11,210 bases of DNA. It comes from Mollicutes bacterium. GTDB lineage: Bacteria; Bacillota_I; Bacilli_A; Izemoplasmatales; Izemoplasmataceae. Made by a program: the position numbers and the translations under genes. The DNA is taken from positions 1-11,210 of the forward strand of contig PUMO01000162.1 in assembly GCA_003551405.1 (NCBI GenBank), read 5' to 3'. Under the pieces are notes generated by a model, which had not been told where the DNA came from, did no database searches, and saw only the letters and a list, made by a program, of their open reading frames with translations. Positions within the stretch are counted from its first letter, which is position 1; every line of letters begins with the position of its first letter. Below, in pieces: positions 1 to 7,052 of this stretch.

Positions 1-912
1 AAAATAATTATTTTACCCCATGCTCGACCAGATGGCGATTGCATGGGGACAGCATTTGGCATGAAAGACATCATTCAAACGACATATGAAGACAAAACAG
101 TATATGTCAGCGGTGAAGAGGCAGAATACACTAAATTTTTGGGCCGTGTTGATACCATTGAAGATGATGTTTTCAAGGATGCATTGGTTATCGCGGTCGA
201 TACCGCCAGTCAAGATAGAATTGCTGATCAACGCTATGACCAAGGTGACTTTTTAATTAAAATAGACCATCATATAAACGTTGCACCTTATGGTGATATA
301 GAGTATGTAGATACCAATCGTCCATCCGCAACACTCATTATCCTTGATTGGTTTTACTTATTCAAAGATGAACTTCGCATGAGCCAAAAAGGGGCACAAG
401 CTTTATATACCGGAACTTTAACAGATACAGGGCGATTTAAATATGCTGGTGTAGATGGGGACACCTTTAGACGTGTTGCATTGCTTTATGACAATGGTTT
501 AGACTCACAGGAGGTGTATGGACACCTTGATACAAAAAGTGAAGCATTGGTCCGTTTTAAAGGGTATGTGCTTTTAAATTATCAGAAAACTGAGCACGGT
601 GTGGCATATATTAAAATCACGCACGAGTTGATTGAAAAATATGGTGTAACCATAGAAGAAGCATCCAGTCTCGTCAATGAACTCAGCGTATTTGAAGATT
701 GTCCTGTATGGGCGCTTTTTGCGGAATATGAAGAAAAAATTGTTCGTGCACGCTTACGCAGTAAAGGACCAGCCGTCAACATACTTGCCAATAACTACGA
801 TGGTGGGGGTCACGCCATGGCCAGTGGTGTCAATCTCGGCACATGGCAACGTGCTGAAGAAATTCTTAAAGATCTTGATAAGCTTGCAAAAGACTATAAA
901 GAAGCGACCTAA
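1..912 (+). CDS. nrnA: NrnA-type oligoribonuclease / pAp phosphatase (DHH family), 5' end missing
   Basis: DHH/DHHA1 phosphoesterase of the NrnA type, which degrades short oligoribonucleotides to mononucleotides and dephosphorylates 3'-phosphoadenosine 5'-phosphate in the cytoplasm. The reading frame is open from the first base, and motif I (HARPDGD) lies before the first ATG at 43, so the gene starts outside the window and that ATG is internal. Counting visible residues from base 1: motif I at 7-13, the DHH motif at 89-91, TDTGRF in the middle of the protein, and the DHHA1 substrate motif GGGH at 268-271. The 303 visible residues compare with about 313 in Bacillus NrnA, so perhaps 10-20 are lost. 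The metal-binding motifs present look intact. The 3' end is embedded in a terminator hairpin. The main alternative is another DHH-family phosphoesterase, but length and motif spacing favour NrnA. Confidence 0.9.
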   Translation, partial: KIIILPHARPDGDCMGTAFGMKDIIQTTYEDKTVYVSGEEAEYTKFLGRVDTIEDDVFKDALVIAVDTASQDRIADQRYDQGDFLIKIDHHINVAPYGDIEYVDTNRPSATLIILDWFYLFKDELRMSQKGAQALYTGTLTDTGRFKYAGVDGDTFRRVALLYDNGLDSQEVYGHLDTKSEALVRFKGYVLLNYQKTEHGVAYIKITHELIEKYGVTIEEASSLVNELSVFEDCPVWALFAEYEEKIVRARLRSKGPAVNILANNYDGGGHAMASGVNLGTWQRAEEILKDLDKLAKDYKEAT

Positions 913-930
913 GCGCTTCTTTTTCTTTGA
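898..930 (+). terminator. Rho-independent terminator of nrnA, overlapping its stop codon
   Basis: A perfect 9-bp stem pairs AAAGAAGCG (898-906) with CGCTTCTTT (914-922) around a 7-base loop, followed by a T-rich run broken by one C. The left arm is made of the last codons of nrnA and the TAA stop lies in the loop, so coding sequence and terminator share bases. Confidence 0.8.
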
Positions 931-952
931 CTGGGTAAAAAAGCAGTTTTCC

Positions 953-981
953 TTGCAAGTTGAAATGTATTATTATATAAT
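953..981 (+). promoter_or_regulatory. SigA-type promoter for the DUF1934 gene and rpoE
   Basis: The -35 box TTGCAA (953-958, 5 of 6 consensus bases) and a perfect -10 box TATAAT (976-981) are separated by exactly 17 bases. The promoter lies just after the nrnA terminator and about 37 bases before the start codon at 1019, giving a short leader. Confidence 0.8.
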
Positions 982-1018
982 ACGTAAGCGTATAAATTGA
1001 AGAGGTATGTGTTGAGAT

Positions 1019-1393
1019 ATGAGTAAGGTTAGTGTTGATTTTCAAATAGACAACAAATCACAAAGCCAATCGTTTCAAAGTGATGGAATTTTAAAAGACA
1101 ACACGCTTATTTTTCACGATGAGAAAAAGCAAAAACATCGTTTGACTTTTAAAGGTGACACCCTTTTTTATCAAAGAGACGGTGACCCATCGTTTGAATT
1201 TGAATTCTGTGAAGGTCAAACGACGAACGGTGATTATTTTGTTGGAGATCACTCTATGTCATTTTCTATCCAAACCCATAAATTCACCCATAAAAATAAG
1301 GCGGTCTCACTCACTTATACTCTCAAACAACAAGACATCGTTGTCACACACACTGAATTATCATTAACGTACCATTATGTGCAGGAGGCATAA
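1019..1393 (+). CDS. DUF1934 / YwiB-like beta-barrel protein
   Basis: A 124-residue protein with no signal peptide or membrane segment. Short alternating hydrophobic strands throughout predict an all-beta fold. The pattern of a GDTL turn near residue 50, an R-x-GD segment, an FxF strand, a glycine turn and a C-terminal L-x-YTL strand resembles the DUF1934/YwiB family, small calycin-like proteins of unknown function in Bacillota. I recognise this by pattern only. The start is fixed by an in-frame TGA at 1013. The ribosome site is poor: AGAGG at 1001-1005 is 13 bases from the ATG, so translation may be weak. It is the first gene after the promoter at 953-981. Its last codons contain the AGGAGG used by rpoE, two bases downstream, so the two are probably co-transcribed and translationally coupled. 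Confidence 0.6.
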   Translation: MSKVSVDFQIDNKSQSQSFQSDGILKDNTLIFHDEKKQKHRLTFKGDTLFYQRDGDPSFEFEFCEGQTTNGDYFVGDHSMSFSIQTHKFTHKNKAVSLTYTLKQQDIVVTHTELSLTYHYVQEA

Positions 1394-1395
1394 CC

Positions 1396-2025
1396 ATGGA
1401 TGTGAAAGAAAAAAGCTTAATTAATTTGGCTGAAGACCATTTAAAACAAAACAAAGAGCCCATCAACCTTTATGAACTGTTCAACACGGTTGTGGACCAA
1501 AAAGGTCTTGAACTGGCCGATCCTTCAAAAACCCTCAATGACTTTTATGCAGAACTTGCGGCAAGCGCAAAGTTTGTCTATACAGGTGAAAATACGTGGG
1601 ATCTAAAAAGTAACCAACCGATTGAACAGTGGGATAAAGACGGGTCTGACTTCAAAGAGTTTAAAGAAATTCATGATGAAGAAATGGACCGTCGAATTGA
1701 AGCAGAAAAGGAACGCGAAAAAGCGCATCAAGCAATGCTTGAAGAGCGTCGTGAACGTGAAGAAGCTGCCAAACTTCGTGAAGAAGAAGAACGTGCACTT
1801 GAAAATGCGGAAACACAACAAGACTTGAGCGAAGATGACGACCCGTTTGCGGAAGACTTTGAAGACTTGGGCAGTCTTGAAGATGATATTGTTCCAGAAG
1901 ATGAGTTTGAAGAAGAAGTCGATATCCTAGAACAAACAAACGAAGACGAAGACGAGGAAGAAAAGGAAGAGGACGAGAAATACCTTGAATACCTCGATGA
2001 TTACGAAGACGAATACGATAAATAA
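1396..2025 (+). CDS. rpoE: DNA-directed RNA polymerase subunit delta
   Basis: Delta binds core RNA polymerase in Gram-positive bacteria, promotes recycling, lowers non-specific nucleic acid binding and makes initiation sensitive to the initiating nucleotide concentration. Residues 1 to about 90 form the HARE-HTH domain, with the family-like segments SLINLAEDHL, INLYELF, LNDFYAEL and a terminal FVYTGENTWDL. The rest is highly charged: residues 93-140 are an E/K/R-rich stretch predicted to be one long helix, and 141-209 are a very acidic, probably disordered tail ending in DEYDK. At 209 residues it is longer than Bacillus subtilis delta (about 173), mainly through the charged helix. AGGAGG at 1383-1388 lies seven bases before the ATG and fixes the start. 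The name should not be confused with the sigma-E factor also called RpoE. Confidence 0.92.
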   Translation: MDVKEKSLINLAEDHLKQNKEPINLYELFNTVVDQKGLELADPSKTLNDFYAELAASAKFVYTGENTWDLKSNQPIEQWDKDGSDFKEFKEIHDEEMDRRIEAEKEREKAHQAMLEERREREEAAKLREEEERALENAETQQDLSEDDDPFAEDFEDLGSLEDDIVPEDEFEEEVDILEQTNEDEDEEEKEEDEKYLEYLDDYEDEYDK

Positions 2026-2032
2026 ACTTCAT

Positions 2033-2078
2033 AAAGCTTGAGGGGATGTTTTGCCATGCCTTTCAAGCTTTTTATTTT
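2033..2078 (+). terminator. Rho-independent terminator of the DUF1934-rpoE unit
   Basis: AAAGCTTGA (2033-2041) pairs perfectly with TCAAGCTTT (2063-2071). The stem can extend inward through two G-U and two G-C pairs (2042-2045 with 2059-2062). The run TTTTTATTTT (2069-2078) follows. It starts seven bases after the rpoE stop codon. Confidence 0.85.
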
Positions 2079-2079
2079 G

Positions 2080-2088
2080 TGATATAAT
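2080..2088 (+). promoter_or_regulatory. Extended -10 promoter for tldD-tldE
   Basis: A perfect TATAAT (2083-2088) is preceded by the extended -10 element TGN (TGA, 2080-2082). The -35 position at 17-base spacing reads CTTTCA (2060-2065), only 3 of 6, and falls within the right arm of the rpoE terminator. The extended -10 would compensate for that weak -35. The tldD start codon is 28 bases downstream of the -10 box. Confidence 0.65.
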
Positions 2089-2115
2089 GGGTCTAAATGA
2101 CAAGGAGGAACGTGA

Positions 2116-3507
2116 ATGTTAGCGAAGCAAACATTGGAAAAAGTAATCAATGAAGCACTGGAATCCCAAGCGGATTTCGCAGAAGTATTTGTTGAAAAAA
2201 CGGTCCAAAACAGCATTGCCATGCAAAGTGGTAAAATCGAAAATGCAGTCACCAATGAAAAGTTCGGTGTTGGTGTCAGGGTCGCAAAAAAACACAACGC
2301 AGTATATGGCTATACCAATGATGCAGATGAAGCGTCATTGGTGTCATTGGCTAAGAAACTTGCGACTTCGTTTGAGGGAAATCGTGTGAGAGAAACGATT
2401 AAACTTCCTGAGATGAAATCTGGCAACAAACATACGGTAAAACGCAATCCTTCAGATGTTGATGCAAAGGAAAAAACATCGATTGTAAAAAAAGCAGATG
2501 CGGCAGCCCGCGCATACAGTGAAGAAATTAAACAAGTGAATGTAAGTTATCTTGATTCAGTTCAGGATGTATGGATTGCAAGTAGCGAGGATATCTACAC
2601 CAACGACCAACGTGTTCGCACACGTCTTGGTGTGGCTTCCGTTGCAAAAAATGACAAAGATATGCAGATGGGATTCAACGGTCCAGGGGCGTCTAAAGGT
2701 TTTGAATTTTATGATGAAATCGATGTTGATGCCGCTGCACAGGAAGCATCACGTATCGCGGTGACCATGTTACATGCAGATGAAGCCCCAAGTGCAACCA
2801 TTCCGGTTGTTGTTGACAATGGCTTTGGCGGTGTAATTTTTCATGAAGCGTGTGGCCACAGTTTAGAAGCTACATCAGTCGCCAAAAATGCCAGTGTTTT
2901 CAGTGGGAAAAAAGGTGAAAAAATTGGTAGTGAATTGGTAACAGCGATTGATGATGGAACGATTGATAATGCTTGGGGGAGCCAAAACTTCGATGATGAA
3001 GGTCGCCCACAACAACGTCGTGTACTCATTAAAAATGGTGTATTGAACACTTACATGGTGGATTATTTAAATGGAAAGCGTATGAATGAAGCCTCAACAG
3101 GCTCATCAAGACGTGAGTCATATCGTTATGCACCCACATCTAGAATGACCAATACTTATATCGACAACGGTGAGTCTACCTTTGAAGAAATTATCGCCGC
3201 AACCGATTACGGACTCTATGCAAAAAAAATGGGAGGCGGCAGTGTTCAGCCTTCTACAGGTGATTTTAACTTTGCGGTCATGGAAGGCTATATGATTCGT
3301 GATGGAAAAATTGCTGAACCGGTTAAAGGCGCTACATTGGTTGGTACTGGTAAAGATGCTTTACAAAAAATTGACATGGTTGGAAACAACCTGCTTCGTG
3401 CTCAGGGCATGTGCGGATCACTTTCAGGCTCTATCCCTACAGACGTTGGTCAGCCAACCATTCGTATTTCGAATATCACTGTAGGCGGAAGAAAGGGGAG
3501 TGCCTAA
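2116..3507 (+). CDS. tldD: TldD, catalytic subunit of the TldD/TldE metallopeptidase
   Basis: Zinc-dependent peptidase subunit that works as a heterodimer with TldE to cut unfolded or modified peptides; in proteobacteria the pair matures microcin B17 and degrades the CcdA antitoxin. The zinc motif HExxxH is intact as HEACGH at residues 243-248, and the conserved C-terminal cysteine expected to be the third metal ligand is present as C433 in GMCGSLSG, followed by PTDVGQPTIRI. The N-terminal half (about 20-220) has the mixed fold of the family, including the GVGVRV strand. At 463 residues it is close to the usual length of about 450-480. AAGGAGG (2102-2108) lies seven bases before the ATG. The TAA stop shares one base with the tldE start codon, which suits a two-subunit enzyme. 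Its substrate here is unknown, and no ribosomal peptide precursor is visible nearby. Confidence 0.93.
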   Translation: MLAKQTLEKVINEALESQADFAEVFVEKTVQNSIAMQSGKIENAVTNEKFGVGVRVAKKHNAVYGYTNDADEASLVSLAKKLATSFEGNRVRETIKLPEMKSGNKHTVKRNPSDVDAKEKTSIVKKADAAARAYSEEIKQVNVSYLDSVQDVWIASSEDIYTNDQRVRTRLGVASVAKNDKDMQMGFNGPGASKGFEFYDEIDVDAAAQEASRIAVTMLHADEAPSATIPVVVDNGFGGVIFHEACGHSLEATSVAKNASVFSGKKGEKIGSELVTAIDDGTIDNAWGSQNFDDEGRPQQRRVLIKNGVLNTYMVDYLNGKRMNEASTGSSRRESYRYAPTSRMTNTYIDNGESTFEEIIAATDYGLYAKKMGGGSVQPSTGDFNFAVMEGYMIRDGKIAEPVKGATLVGTGKDALQKIDMVGNNLLRAQGMCGSLSGSIPTDVGQPTIRISNITVGGRKGSA

Positions 3508-4820
3508 TGAATTTAGAACAGCTTTTTAAAAAAGCAAAAGAAAAAAACATCGAAGCGATACAAGCTGAACTCTCAGAAGCTGAGTCTTTGAACTTTCATG
3601 TATTTAACGGTGAAATGGATAAACATCAAATTGCGGACACCAAAAAATTGAAACTCAAAGCCATCGTCAATGGCAAAATGGGAAAATTTGTGACAGAAGA
3701 CATTGATGAATCCAAAATGGATAATTGGATTGACGCCCTATTAGATAGTGCCAAAGCAGTTGAATCCGAAGATGAAGTTTTCATTTATGAAGGCGACAGT
3801 GAGTATAAAGATATCGATCTCTTTAATGAATCAAAATTGAACAAGTTGTCACATGAAGATAAAATACAATTGGTCCATGATCTTGAACAAAAAACTAAGG
3901 CACTTGATGAACGGATTCAAATTTCCCAGTCATTTTATGGTGAATCATCAAGCATAGTGACATTGAAAAACTCCAAAGGGCTGGATTTACAAAAACGGGT
4001 TAAAAACGCCGTCATTGGCGGGGATGTTGTCGCAAGAAACAGTGACGATTCAAGAAATGCTTTTGATTTCATTCAAAGCAATGACCCTGCTGATTTTGAT
4101 CTTGATAGTCTTGCGCATAACATTGTCTCTAGAGCGACTGCGTTGCTTGGAGCGAAAAGTCTTAAATCAGGACGGTATAACATTTTACTTGAAAATCGAG
4201 CCAGTGCAAGTTTACTGACTGGCTATCTTGGCATGTTCAAAGCTGAAAATGTTCAAAAAGGCATGTCTAAACTGGCAGGCAAGGTTGGACAATCAGTTGC
4301 GAATGAACAAATTAGCATGGTAGAGAACCCTTTTATGGAAAAAAGCTCTAAAAGTGGTGGTTTCGATGATGAAGGTGTCGCAACTCAGTACAAAAAAGTT
4401 GTCGATCAAGGAAAGCTAACCACATTCTTTTATGACTTAAAGACTGCAAAAAAGGATAATCATGCACCCACTGGCAACGCATTTGGTGGGGGGATTAGTC
4501 CAACCAACTTCTATATCGAAAACGGTAAAGACGATGTTGAAAAGTTAATTGAAACAATGGATGAAGGCTTATTTGTTACATCCTTACAAGGCATTCATTC
4601 AGGAACAAATGCTGTAAGTGGTGATTTTTCACTACAAGCCAGCGGATTTTTAATCAAAAACGGAAAAATTGAAAGACCAATTGCACTTTTCACTGTTGCA
4701 GGCAATTATCTTGATTTGCTTAATAGTGTTAGCACACTTGGTAATGATCTTAAGTTTTCCATGAATTATATCGGAAGTCCCACACTAAAGATTGACTCTA
4801 TGGTCGTCTCAGGAGAATAA
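3507..4820 (+). CDS. tldE: TldE/PmbA, non-catalytic partner of TldD
   Basis: Second subunit of the TldD/TldE peptidase, a paralogue of TldD that lacks the zinc motif but shapes the substrate channel. The family frame is recognisable: GGDVVARNSDDSRNAFDF near the middle (about 175-192), the GGFDDEGVATQ segment that parallels NFDDEGRPQQ of TldD, NAFGGGISPTNFYIENG, and a C-terminal VSGDFSLQASGFLIKNGKIERPI. No HExxxH is present, as expected. The frame is open further upstream, but the start is assigned to the ATG at 3507: it overlaps the tldD stop as TAATG, has GGGGAG six bases upstream, and gives 437 residues, normal for PmbA. A start at 3411 would lie inside tldD and add 32 residues unlike the family. 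A strong terminator follows directly. Confidence 0.92.
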   Translation: MNLEQLFKKAKEKNIEAIQAELSEAESLNFHVFNGEMDKHQIADTKKLKLKAIVNGKMGKFVTEDIDESKMDNWIDALLDSAKAVESEDEVFIYEGDSEYKDIDLFNESKLNKLSHEDKIQLVHDLEQKTKALDERIQISQSFYGESSSIVTLKNSKGLDLQKRVKNAVIGGDVVARNSDDSRNAFDFIQSNDPADFDLDSLAHNIVSRATALLGAKSLKSGRYNILLENRASASLLTGYLGMFKAENVQKGMSKLAGKVGQSVANEQISMVENPFMEKSSKSGGFDDEGVATQYKKVVDQGKLTTFFYDLKTAKKDNHAPTGNAFGGGISPTNFYIENGKDDVEKLIETMDEGLFVTSLQGIHSGTNAVSGDFSLQASGFLIKNGKIERPIALFTVAGNYLDLLNSVSTLGNDLKFSMNYIGSPTLKIDSMVVSGE

Positions 4821-4825
4821 TCCCT

Positions 4826-4856
4826 ACCCTTGCCGTTACTAAGCGGCAAGGGTTTT
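4826..4856 (+). terminator. Rho-independent terminator of tldD-tldE
   Basis: A perfect 10-bp GC-rich stem, ACCCTTGCCG (4826-4835) with CGGCAAGGGT (4844-4853), encloses an 8-base loop and is followed by a short T run. It begins six bases after the tldE stop. Confidence 0.9.
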
Positions 4857-4858
4857 AA

Positions 4859-4874
4859 TTGAAAACGTTAACTT
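4859..4874 (+). promoter_or_regulatory. Candidate cre (CcpA) operator upstream of fba
   Basis: TTGAAAACGTTAACTT fits the Bacillus catabolite-responsive-element consensus WTGNNARCGNWWWCAW at every defined position except the fifteenth (T for A). It lies about 21 bases upstream of the fba -35 box. From that position CcpA more often activates than represses, which would suit a glycolytic gene. This is a pattern match only, and no CcpA gene is in the window. Confidence 0.4.
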
Positions 4875-4895
4875 GACCGATTTGAGCCACTTTAG

Positions 4896-4924
4896 TTTAC
4901 ACACATACCGTCTTAGGGTATAAT
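4896..4924 (+). promoter_or_regulatory. SigA-type promoter of the fba operon
   Basis: TTTACA (4896-4901, 5 of 6) and a perfect TATAAT (4919-4924) are separated by 17 bases. The leader is about 40 bases and ends in AGGAGG (4960-4965), seven bases before the ATG at 4973. Near-consensus boxes and a strong ribosome site predict high expression, as expected for aldolase. Confidence 0.88.
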
Positions 4925-4972
4925 ACGTTTGATAAATTTAATTGAGAATTCGTACTCATAGGAGGAAATTAA

Positions 4973-5839
4973 ATGCGTTTAGTAAATGCAGGCCATATTC
5001 TTAAAAAAGCACGTAAAGAAGGATATGGTATTGGTCAATTTAACATCAACAACTTAGAGTGGACGCGCGCAATCTTAGAGGTTGCACAAGAAAAACAATC
5101 CCCGGTTATTTTGGGTGTCAGTGAAGGTGCCGCAAAATACATGACTGGCTTCAAAACTGTTGTCGGTATGGTTGAAAACATGATTGAAGCACTTGATATT
5201 ACAGTCCCTGTTGCAATCCACTTGGACCACGGTTCATATGAAGGCGCCAAAAACGCCATTGCGGCAGGTTTCTCATCGGTAATGTTTGATGGATCACACT
5301 ATGATATTAAAGAAAATCTTCAAAAAACAACAGAAATTGTTGATTATGCGCATATGTATGGCATCAGTGTAGAAGCGGAAGTCGGAAGCATTGGCGGCGA
5401 AGAAGATGGTGTCACAGGAACAGGTGAAGTCGCTGATCCTGAAGAATGCCGCCAAATTGCTGCTTTAGGTGTAGATTTCTTAGCAGCGGGCATCGGAAAT
5501 ATTCACGGTCCCTATCCTGAAGACTGGAAAGGCCTTGATATGGGTGTTTTAAAAGAAGTCGGGGAAACGACGGACCGTATTCCACTCGTTTTACATGGTG
5601 GAACCGGCATTCCAGATGACCAAGTAAGTGAAGCCGTTTCCTATGGTGTGTCTAAAATTAATGTCAACACAGAAAAACAATTGGTATTCACACAGGCCAT
5701 TCGCGACTATATTGAGGCAGGTAAAGATAAAGAGAGTAAAGGCTTTGACCCGCGTAAAATCTTAAAACCTGGCGTTGAAGCGATTAAAGACGTCGTCAGA
5801 GAAAAGATGGATCTTTTTGGCTCAACCAATAAGGCCTGA
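4973..5839 (+). CDS. fba: Fructose-1,6-bisphosphate aldolase, class II
   Basis: Zinc-dependent aldolase that reversibly splits fructose 1,6-bisphosphate into dihydroxyacetone phosphate and glyceraldehyde 3-phosphate in glycolysis and gluconeogenesis. Class II signatures are complete: GQFNINN near 21-27, the catalytic Asp and zinc His in HLDHGS (D85, H86), VMFDGSHY (103-110), EAEVGSIGGEEDG (134-146) with the second class II signature, zinc ligands H178 (NIHGP) and H208 (LHGGTG), and the phosphate-binding segment KINVNTE (228-234). At 288 residues it matches the Bacillus FbaA type of about 285. Tagatose-bisphosphate aldolases (GatY/KbaY) belong to the same family and cannot be fully excluded, but no tagatose pathway gene is nearby and the strong housekeeping promoter favours the glycolytic role. 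The TGA stop is direct evidence that UGA terminates translation in this organism. Confidence 0.93.
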   Translation: MRLVNAGHILKKARKEGYGIGQFNINNLEWTRAILEVAQEKQSPVILGVSEGAAKYMTGFKTVVGMVENMIEALDITVPVAIHLDHGSYEGAKNAIAAGFSSVMFDGSHYDIKENLQKTTEIVDYAHMYGISVEAEVGSIGGEEDGVTGTGEVADPEECRQIAALGVDFLAAGIGNIHGPYPEDWKGLDMGVLKEVGETTDRIPLVLHGGTGIPDDQVSEAVSYGVSKINVNTEKQLVFTQAIRDYIEAGKDKESKGFDPRKILKPGVEAIKDVVREKMDLFGSTNKA

Positions 5840-5852
5840 GGAGGGATTTCAC

Positions 5853-6443
5853 ATGGACCAATTCCAAGTTGTTCTGAAAGATTATGCAAATTGGAAAATG
5901 GAAAATGTCGAAACGCTTGAGAAACTTAAGGCTAATGATTCTCTTATTTACGATCGGTTAGAACCTGTCTATAAAGTATTAAATAAGATTTATGATATGG
6001 CGGTTGAAGAACAGGAGCTCAGCGAAGATTTACAAACCATTTTTCAAGTCGGTTTGAATTATATCCATTCCCAATTTGAAGTTATTAAAGTTTACTACGA
6101 AAAACTTTTCGGTTCTGACTGCAGTCGCTTTGAAAAATACACACCGCTGGTTGGCTATTTATTATTTATCAGTGACTTCAGGGCTGATTTAGAAGATTAT
6201 GAAGAAACGTTGGATTTCGAAGATTTGAACGATGTTGAGACATTGATTGAAAACATGGTTGCAGAAAAAGATGTCAATTTCCAATACGCTGCGGATCGCT
6301 TGAATAAAGCAGTAAAAGATATTATAGATCAATTGGACTTTGAATACGTGAGTATTATTGATATTTTTGTCGAAATTGCTGAAAATCTCGATGTTGATCT
6401 CTCGACGCATCATAGCCCTTATGTTGTAGGAAAAGAAGTTTAA
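5853..6443 (+). CDS. Unrecognised acidic, all-helical cytoplasmic protein between fba and cysE
   Basis: I do not recognise this 196-residue protein. It has no signal peptide, transmembrane segment, cysteine cluster or nucleotide-binding motif. Amphipathic heptad-like stretches rich in Glu and Asp predict a bundle of perhaps six to eight helices. One relatively hydrophobic helix (VGYLLFISDF, near residues 100-110) is the likely core, and several aromatic and acidic pairs recur (DFEDLND, DFEYVSIIDIF). The only cysteine is in SDCSRF. The frame is open upstream, but the start is placed at 5853 because an AGGAGGG (5839-5845) overlaps the fba stop with good spacing; a start at 5775 would lie inside fba. 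The 13-base gap after fba and 21-base gap before cysE indicate a single operon. That suggests but does not show a link with central carbon or cysteine metabolism. Confidence 0.75.
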   Translation: MDQFQVVLKDYANWKMENVETLEKLKANDSLIYDRLEPVYKVLNKIYDMAVEEQELSEDLQTIFQVGLNYIHSQFEVIKVYYEKLFGSDCSRFEKYTPLVGYLLFISDFRADLEDYEETLDFEDLNDVETLIENMVAEKDVNFQYAADRLNKAVKDIIDQLDFEYVSIIDIFVEIAENLDVDLSTHHSPYVVGKEV

Positions 6444-6464
6444 TCTTCAGATAGGGAGACATAT

Positions 6465-7025
6465 ATGGGGTTAATCAGAGACATTAAATCAGTCAAACAA
6501 AAAGATCCTTCAGCACGCCATGCGCTTGAAATCATATTAACCTACAACGGCATGCACGCGATTTGGATTTACAGACTCTCACGCGTTTTATGGAAAATAA
6601 AGTTAAAGCTTATTGCACGAATTATAAGTACGCTAAACCGCTTTTTAACTGGTGTGGAAATTCACCCCGGTGCTTATATCGGTAAGGGTGTGGTCATCGA
6701 CCATGGCACCGGTGTTGTCATTGGTGAAACTGCACAGGTTGGCGACAATTGTTTGATTTATCACGGGGTCACCCTTGGTGGGACCGGTAATGAAAGTGGA
6801 ACAAAACGTCATGCAACAATCTGTGATAACGTTATGGTTGCTGCTGGTGCCAAAGTTCTTGGTAACATTAAAGTAGGCGCAGGCGCCAAAATTGGTGCAA
6901 ATGCCGTTGTACTTAATGATGTTCCGGAAAATGCCACTGCAGTGGGTATTCCTGCACGCATCATTTATACAAAGGATGTTAATCAAACAGTATGTTCCTT
7001 GAGCAATAAACAACTCAATCAATGA
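6465..7025 (+). CDS. cysE: Serine O-acetyltransferase
   Basis: Acetylates L-serine with acetyl-CoA to O-acetyl-L-serine, the first committed step of cysteine synthesis and the substrate of the neighbouring CysK. The N-terminal helices (1-60) carry the dimer region, and a left-handed beta-helix of hexapeptide repeats runs from about 65 to 165. The catalytic His is H80 in DHGTG. The residue at the acidic dyad position is E65 in EIHPGA, where enterobacterial enzymes have Asp; Glu is seen in Bacillus enzymes. H100 (YHGVTLGGTG) and H116 are also conserved, and GIPARI closes the domain. At 186 residues it is of the short Gram-positive type. The C terminus ends in Gln, not the terminal Ile that docks enterobacterial CysE into CysK. 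AGGGAG (6453-6458) supports the start. No separate promoter fits before it, so it is probably read from the fba promoter. Confidence 0.93.
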   Translation: MGLIRDIKSVKQKDPSARHALEIILTYNGMHAIWIYRLSRVLWKIKLKLIARIISTLNRFLTGVEIHPGAYIGKGVVIDHGTGVVIGETAQVGDNCLIYHGVTLGGTGNESGTKRHATICDNVMVAAGAKVLGNIKVGAGAKIGANAVVLNDVPENATAVGIPARIIYTKDVNQTVCSLSNKQLNQ

Positions 7026-7052
7026 AAAAGGAGTGAAAATTCACTCCTTTTT
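7025..7052. terminator. Bidirectional terminator between convergent cysE and cysK
   Basis: A perfect dyad of A5-GGAGTGAA (7025-7037) and TTCACTCC-T5 (7040-7052), probably with an AAAATT loop. It has an A run on one side and a T run on the other, so each strand yields a hairpin followed by U residues. It fills the whole gap between the two stop codons and overlaps the last base of the cysE stop. Confidence 0.9.

Noticed and set aside
1661..2032. Minus-strand open frame of 123 codons opposite rpoE
   Set aside because: It mirrors the repetitive GAA/GAC codons of the acidic tail, giving low-complexity Leu/Phe/Arg sequence; no ribosome site, and rpoE on the plus strand is certain.
3411..3506. Earlier start for tldE
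   Set aside because: It overlaps the conserved C terminus of TldD; the overlap start TAATG at 3507 has a good ribosome site and gives normal PmbA length.
2116..4820. TldD/TldE as part of a modified-peptide (microcin-like) cluster
   Set aside because: I found no small precursor, cyclodehydratase, dehydrogenase or exporter gene around it; it looks like the free-standing housekeeping pair.
5775..5852. Earlier start for the unknown protein after fba
   Set aside because: It lies inside the fba reading region with no ribosome site, whereas 5853 has a strong AGGAGGG.
6645..7022. Minus-strand open frame of 125 codons opposite cysE
   Set aside because: The composition is that of an antisense shadow of hexapeptide-repeat codons, and cysE is clearly coding.
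4973..7025. Mycoplasma-type code with UGA as tryptophan
   Set aside because: fba and cysE both end at TGA at family-normal lengths and no gene in the window needs TGA read through.
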